DNA of 7,107 nt, from contig JAIRLF010000244.1 in assembly GCA_031259655.1 (NCBI GenBank), forward strand, positions 1-7,107, given 5' to 3'. Position numbers and translations under genes: made by a program. Positions 5,641 to 7,107 of this stretch are shown here, in pieces; positions within the stretch are counted from its first letter, which is position 1; each line of letters begins with the position of its first letter. The stretch is from Prevotellaceae bacterium (GTDB lineage: Bacteria > Bacteroidota > Bacteroidia > Bacteroidales > UBA932). The notes below the pieces were generated by a model that saw nothing but the letters and a program-made list of their open reading frames with translations, made no database searches and had not been told where the DNA came from.

Positions 5641-7043
5641 TACTGTTTCGCATCTATATTTTTCATCAAATGGTTCAGCAATTGGGATAAAGACTGGCTT
5701 TCGAGTCCGCGCCCTACGATTTTCCTGTTTTTGTCTAACACATACACCTGCGGCACGGAATATACACTGTAAGCAAATCGGAAATTGCTCTCATTCTTTG
5801 GGTCCCAGACATTTATCCAGTCCGTTAACTGGTGTTCGGATACGAATTTCGTCCACTCATTTTTGTCTTTTTGGGTAAATACGCAAAATCCTGCTAATCC
5901 CTTGTCTTTAAACGTTTGGAACACTTTATATATCTTTGGAATTTCTTGCCTGCAATGATCGCAGGTCGATTCGTAGAAACAGACCACAATATATGGAGCG
6001 TCAATGTCGTACAGTGATTCGGCTCCTCCGGTGATAGTTTCCATTTTCAGGTCGCTGCCTTGTTTTCCAATCAATGTTTCCCTTCGATTATCGGCATATT
6101 CGATGATTTGTTTAATGAATTTTTCGTCCTTAGTTGGCGCTTTCCCCGCTAAATAGTAATTGTCGATGATGTGAACAACAACGTTTTCCATCCCCATGAT
6201 TTTCGAAGACACGTAGTTGTTGAAAATATGCGCTGTGAGAAATCTCATCATTGCGCTGTCGCTTTCGGCTTTCGACAAAACCAGGTCGACGGCGCGCACC
6301 AGACTGTCCGGCGTCTGTAAAACCATATTTTTGAAATAATTATCTATTGCCGGAATGAGTATCGGCGTGTTTTGCATGCGTTTGTCCGTCAAAGTGAGAT
6401 GGTCCCAATAATGATTTTTGTAAAATTCGTACAAATAACGTCTTGCACTGTCCGCCGATTTGGGGACAGCGTTTTTGTCGGGATGCAGAGGATTCATCGC
6501 TGTTGCCACCGATTCCAGTAAAGAACCCGGAAATTTCGCTTTGATTTCCGCTACTTTTTCTTCCGTCCGCTTTTCCCATGCTTTGATTTCGTCATCTATC
6601 GACTCGGACGATTGCTCGCCCGAAATTTTGTTGCCAAGTTCGCTTTCTCTTTTTTGCCGTTCGAGGAGGAAACGGGAATAGTCGGCAAAAACTTCGTTCT
6701 CGGGCGAATCTTTAAACGCAAGCGTTTCGAAATATTTGCCTTTTGTCACCGAAATGGTAAACTTCTGATTTATTGTGTCGGAGATTAAAAAATCGAGAAT
6801 CTGCGTTCCTTCGATTGCAATCAGATACATGCCCGGAACAAGCGGTTTTTCGCCCGTAAACACAGCGTTTCCTTTTTTGTCGATTTGAGCTGTGTCTATC
6901 GAATATTTATTTGTGCCGTAATGCATTACAAGAAGCGCCGATTTGTTTTTTTCGCCTTTGACAGCAAAATGGATTGTGTAACCCTCTGCATTTATGACTG
7001 TAACAACCATCATGCTTACTATATACGCTAATATCTTTTTCAT
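5640..7043 (-). CDS. Secreted DUF4369-DUF5106-thioredoxin-like protein (TlpA/AhpC-TSA type)
   Basis: The 467-residue protein begins with a Sec signal peptide (MKKILAYIVSMMVVTVINA, cleavage likely after A19). Residues about 20-110 are a DUF4369 beta-domain (IHFAVKG, SIDTAQIDKKGNAVFTG, GMYLIAIEG). A charged helical segment follows (about 115-175, rich in E and K), then DUF5106 (about 190-315, with the telling pieces YKNHYWDHLTLTD, TPILIPAIDNYF and SKIMGMENVVVHIIDNYY). The C-terminal thioredoxin fold carries C361-D-H-C364 and cis-proline P431 in SVPQVYV. It is most likely a periplasmic thiol-disulfide oxidoreductase; the substrate is unknown. It is first in a three-gene run with its shortened paralogue and galE. 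The leader 7044-7107 is AT-rich and holds no convincing -7 element. The start is supported by the signal peptide. Confidence 0.93.
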   Translation of the reverse strand: MKKILAYIVSMMVVTVINAEGYTIHFAVKGEKNKSALLVMHYGTNKYSIDTAQIDKKGNAVFTGEKPLVPGMYLIAIEGTQILDFLISDTINQKFTISVTKGKYFETLAFKDSPENEVFADYSRFLLERQKRESELGNKISGEQSSESIDDEIKAWEKRTEEKVAEIKAKFPGSLLESVATAMNPLHPDKNAVPKSADSARRYLYEFYKNHYWDHLTLTDKRMQNTPILIPAIDNYFKNMVLQTPDSLVRAVDLVLSKAESDSAMMRFLTAHIFNNYVSSKIMGMENVVVHIIDNYYLAGKAPTKDEKFIKQIIEYADNRRETLIGKQGSDLKMETITGGAESLYDIDAPYIVVCFYESTCDHCRQEIPKIYKVFQTFKDKGLAGFCVFTQKDKNEWTKFVSEHQLTDWINVWDPKNESNFRFAYSVYSVPQVYVLDKNRKIVGRGLESQSLSQLLNHLMKNIDAKQ

Positions 7044-7107
7044 CTGTACTTTTTTAATAAATTATTTGTCGTCAATACTCATGTAAAAACTTTATAATAA
7101 CATACTT

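Noticed and set aside
7051..7090. Promoter for the minus-strand operon (TAATTTAT at 7057-7064 with TTTTT at 7085-7089 upstream)
   Set aside because: The -7 candidate departs from TAnnTTTG at its end and the upstream part is only a T run; in such AT-rich DNA this is expected by chance.

Overview
The window looks like a piece of a Bacteroidota chromosome, most likely order Bacteroidales. The evidence is a YtkA/FixH-like protein paired with a TonB-dependent receptor, two thioredoxin-like proteins of the DUF4369/DUF5106 type that is typical of this phylum, a TAnnTTTG-type -7 promoter element, and the absence of clear Shine-Dalgarno sequences. I cannot name a genus.

Left part, plus strand (1-2945): the 3' end of a gene for a periplasmic protein with two tandem YtkA/FixH-like domains runs, after 3 bases, into a 667-residue TonB-dependent outer-membrane receptor. 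The receptor keeps both halves of the CxxxM...HxM copper site known from Pseudomonas aeruginosa OprC (C102/M106 and H285/M287). The partner protein carries a Met/His motif in the matching place of each of its two domains. Together they read as a candidate copper-uptake pair. A 49-codon open frame of unknown role follows, then a strong intrinsic terminator.

Middle (2946-3670): an isolated, AT-rich gene for a small protein with a C-terminal helix-turn-helix, then a good -7 promoter element followed about 55 bases later by a symmetrical terminator hairpin (a possible small RNA unit), then a short block of direct repeats that runs into the 3' end of galE.

Right part, minus strand (7043 down to 3671): three tightly packed genes, transcribed from right to left. 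The first encodes a secreted DUF4369-DUF5106-thioredoxin protein. The second is a shortened tandem paralogue that has become a lipoprotein and lost the first domain. The third is galE, UDP-glucose 4-epimerase. The junctions are TAATG (1-base overlap) and ATGA (4-base overlap), so the three are very probably one translationally coupled operon. Its promoter should lie at about 7044-7107 or beyond the right edge. The plus-strand and minus-strand units converge on the 3548-3577 hairpin.

Most of the window is ordinary chromosomal content. The copper-receptor/YtkA pair is the most specific functional signal; the short promoter-terminator unit, the repeat invading galE and the paralogue that switched to a lipoprotein are the secondary points of interest.
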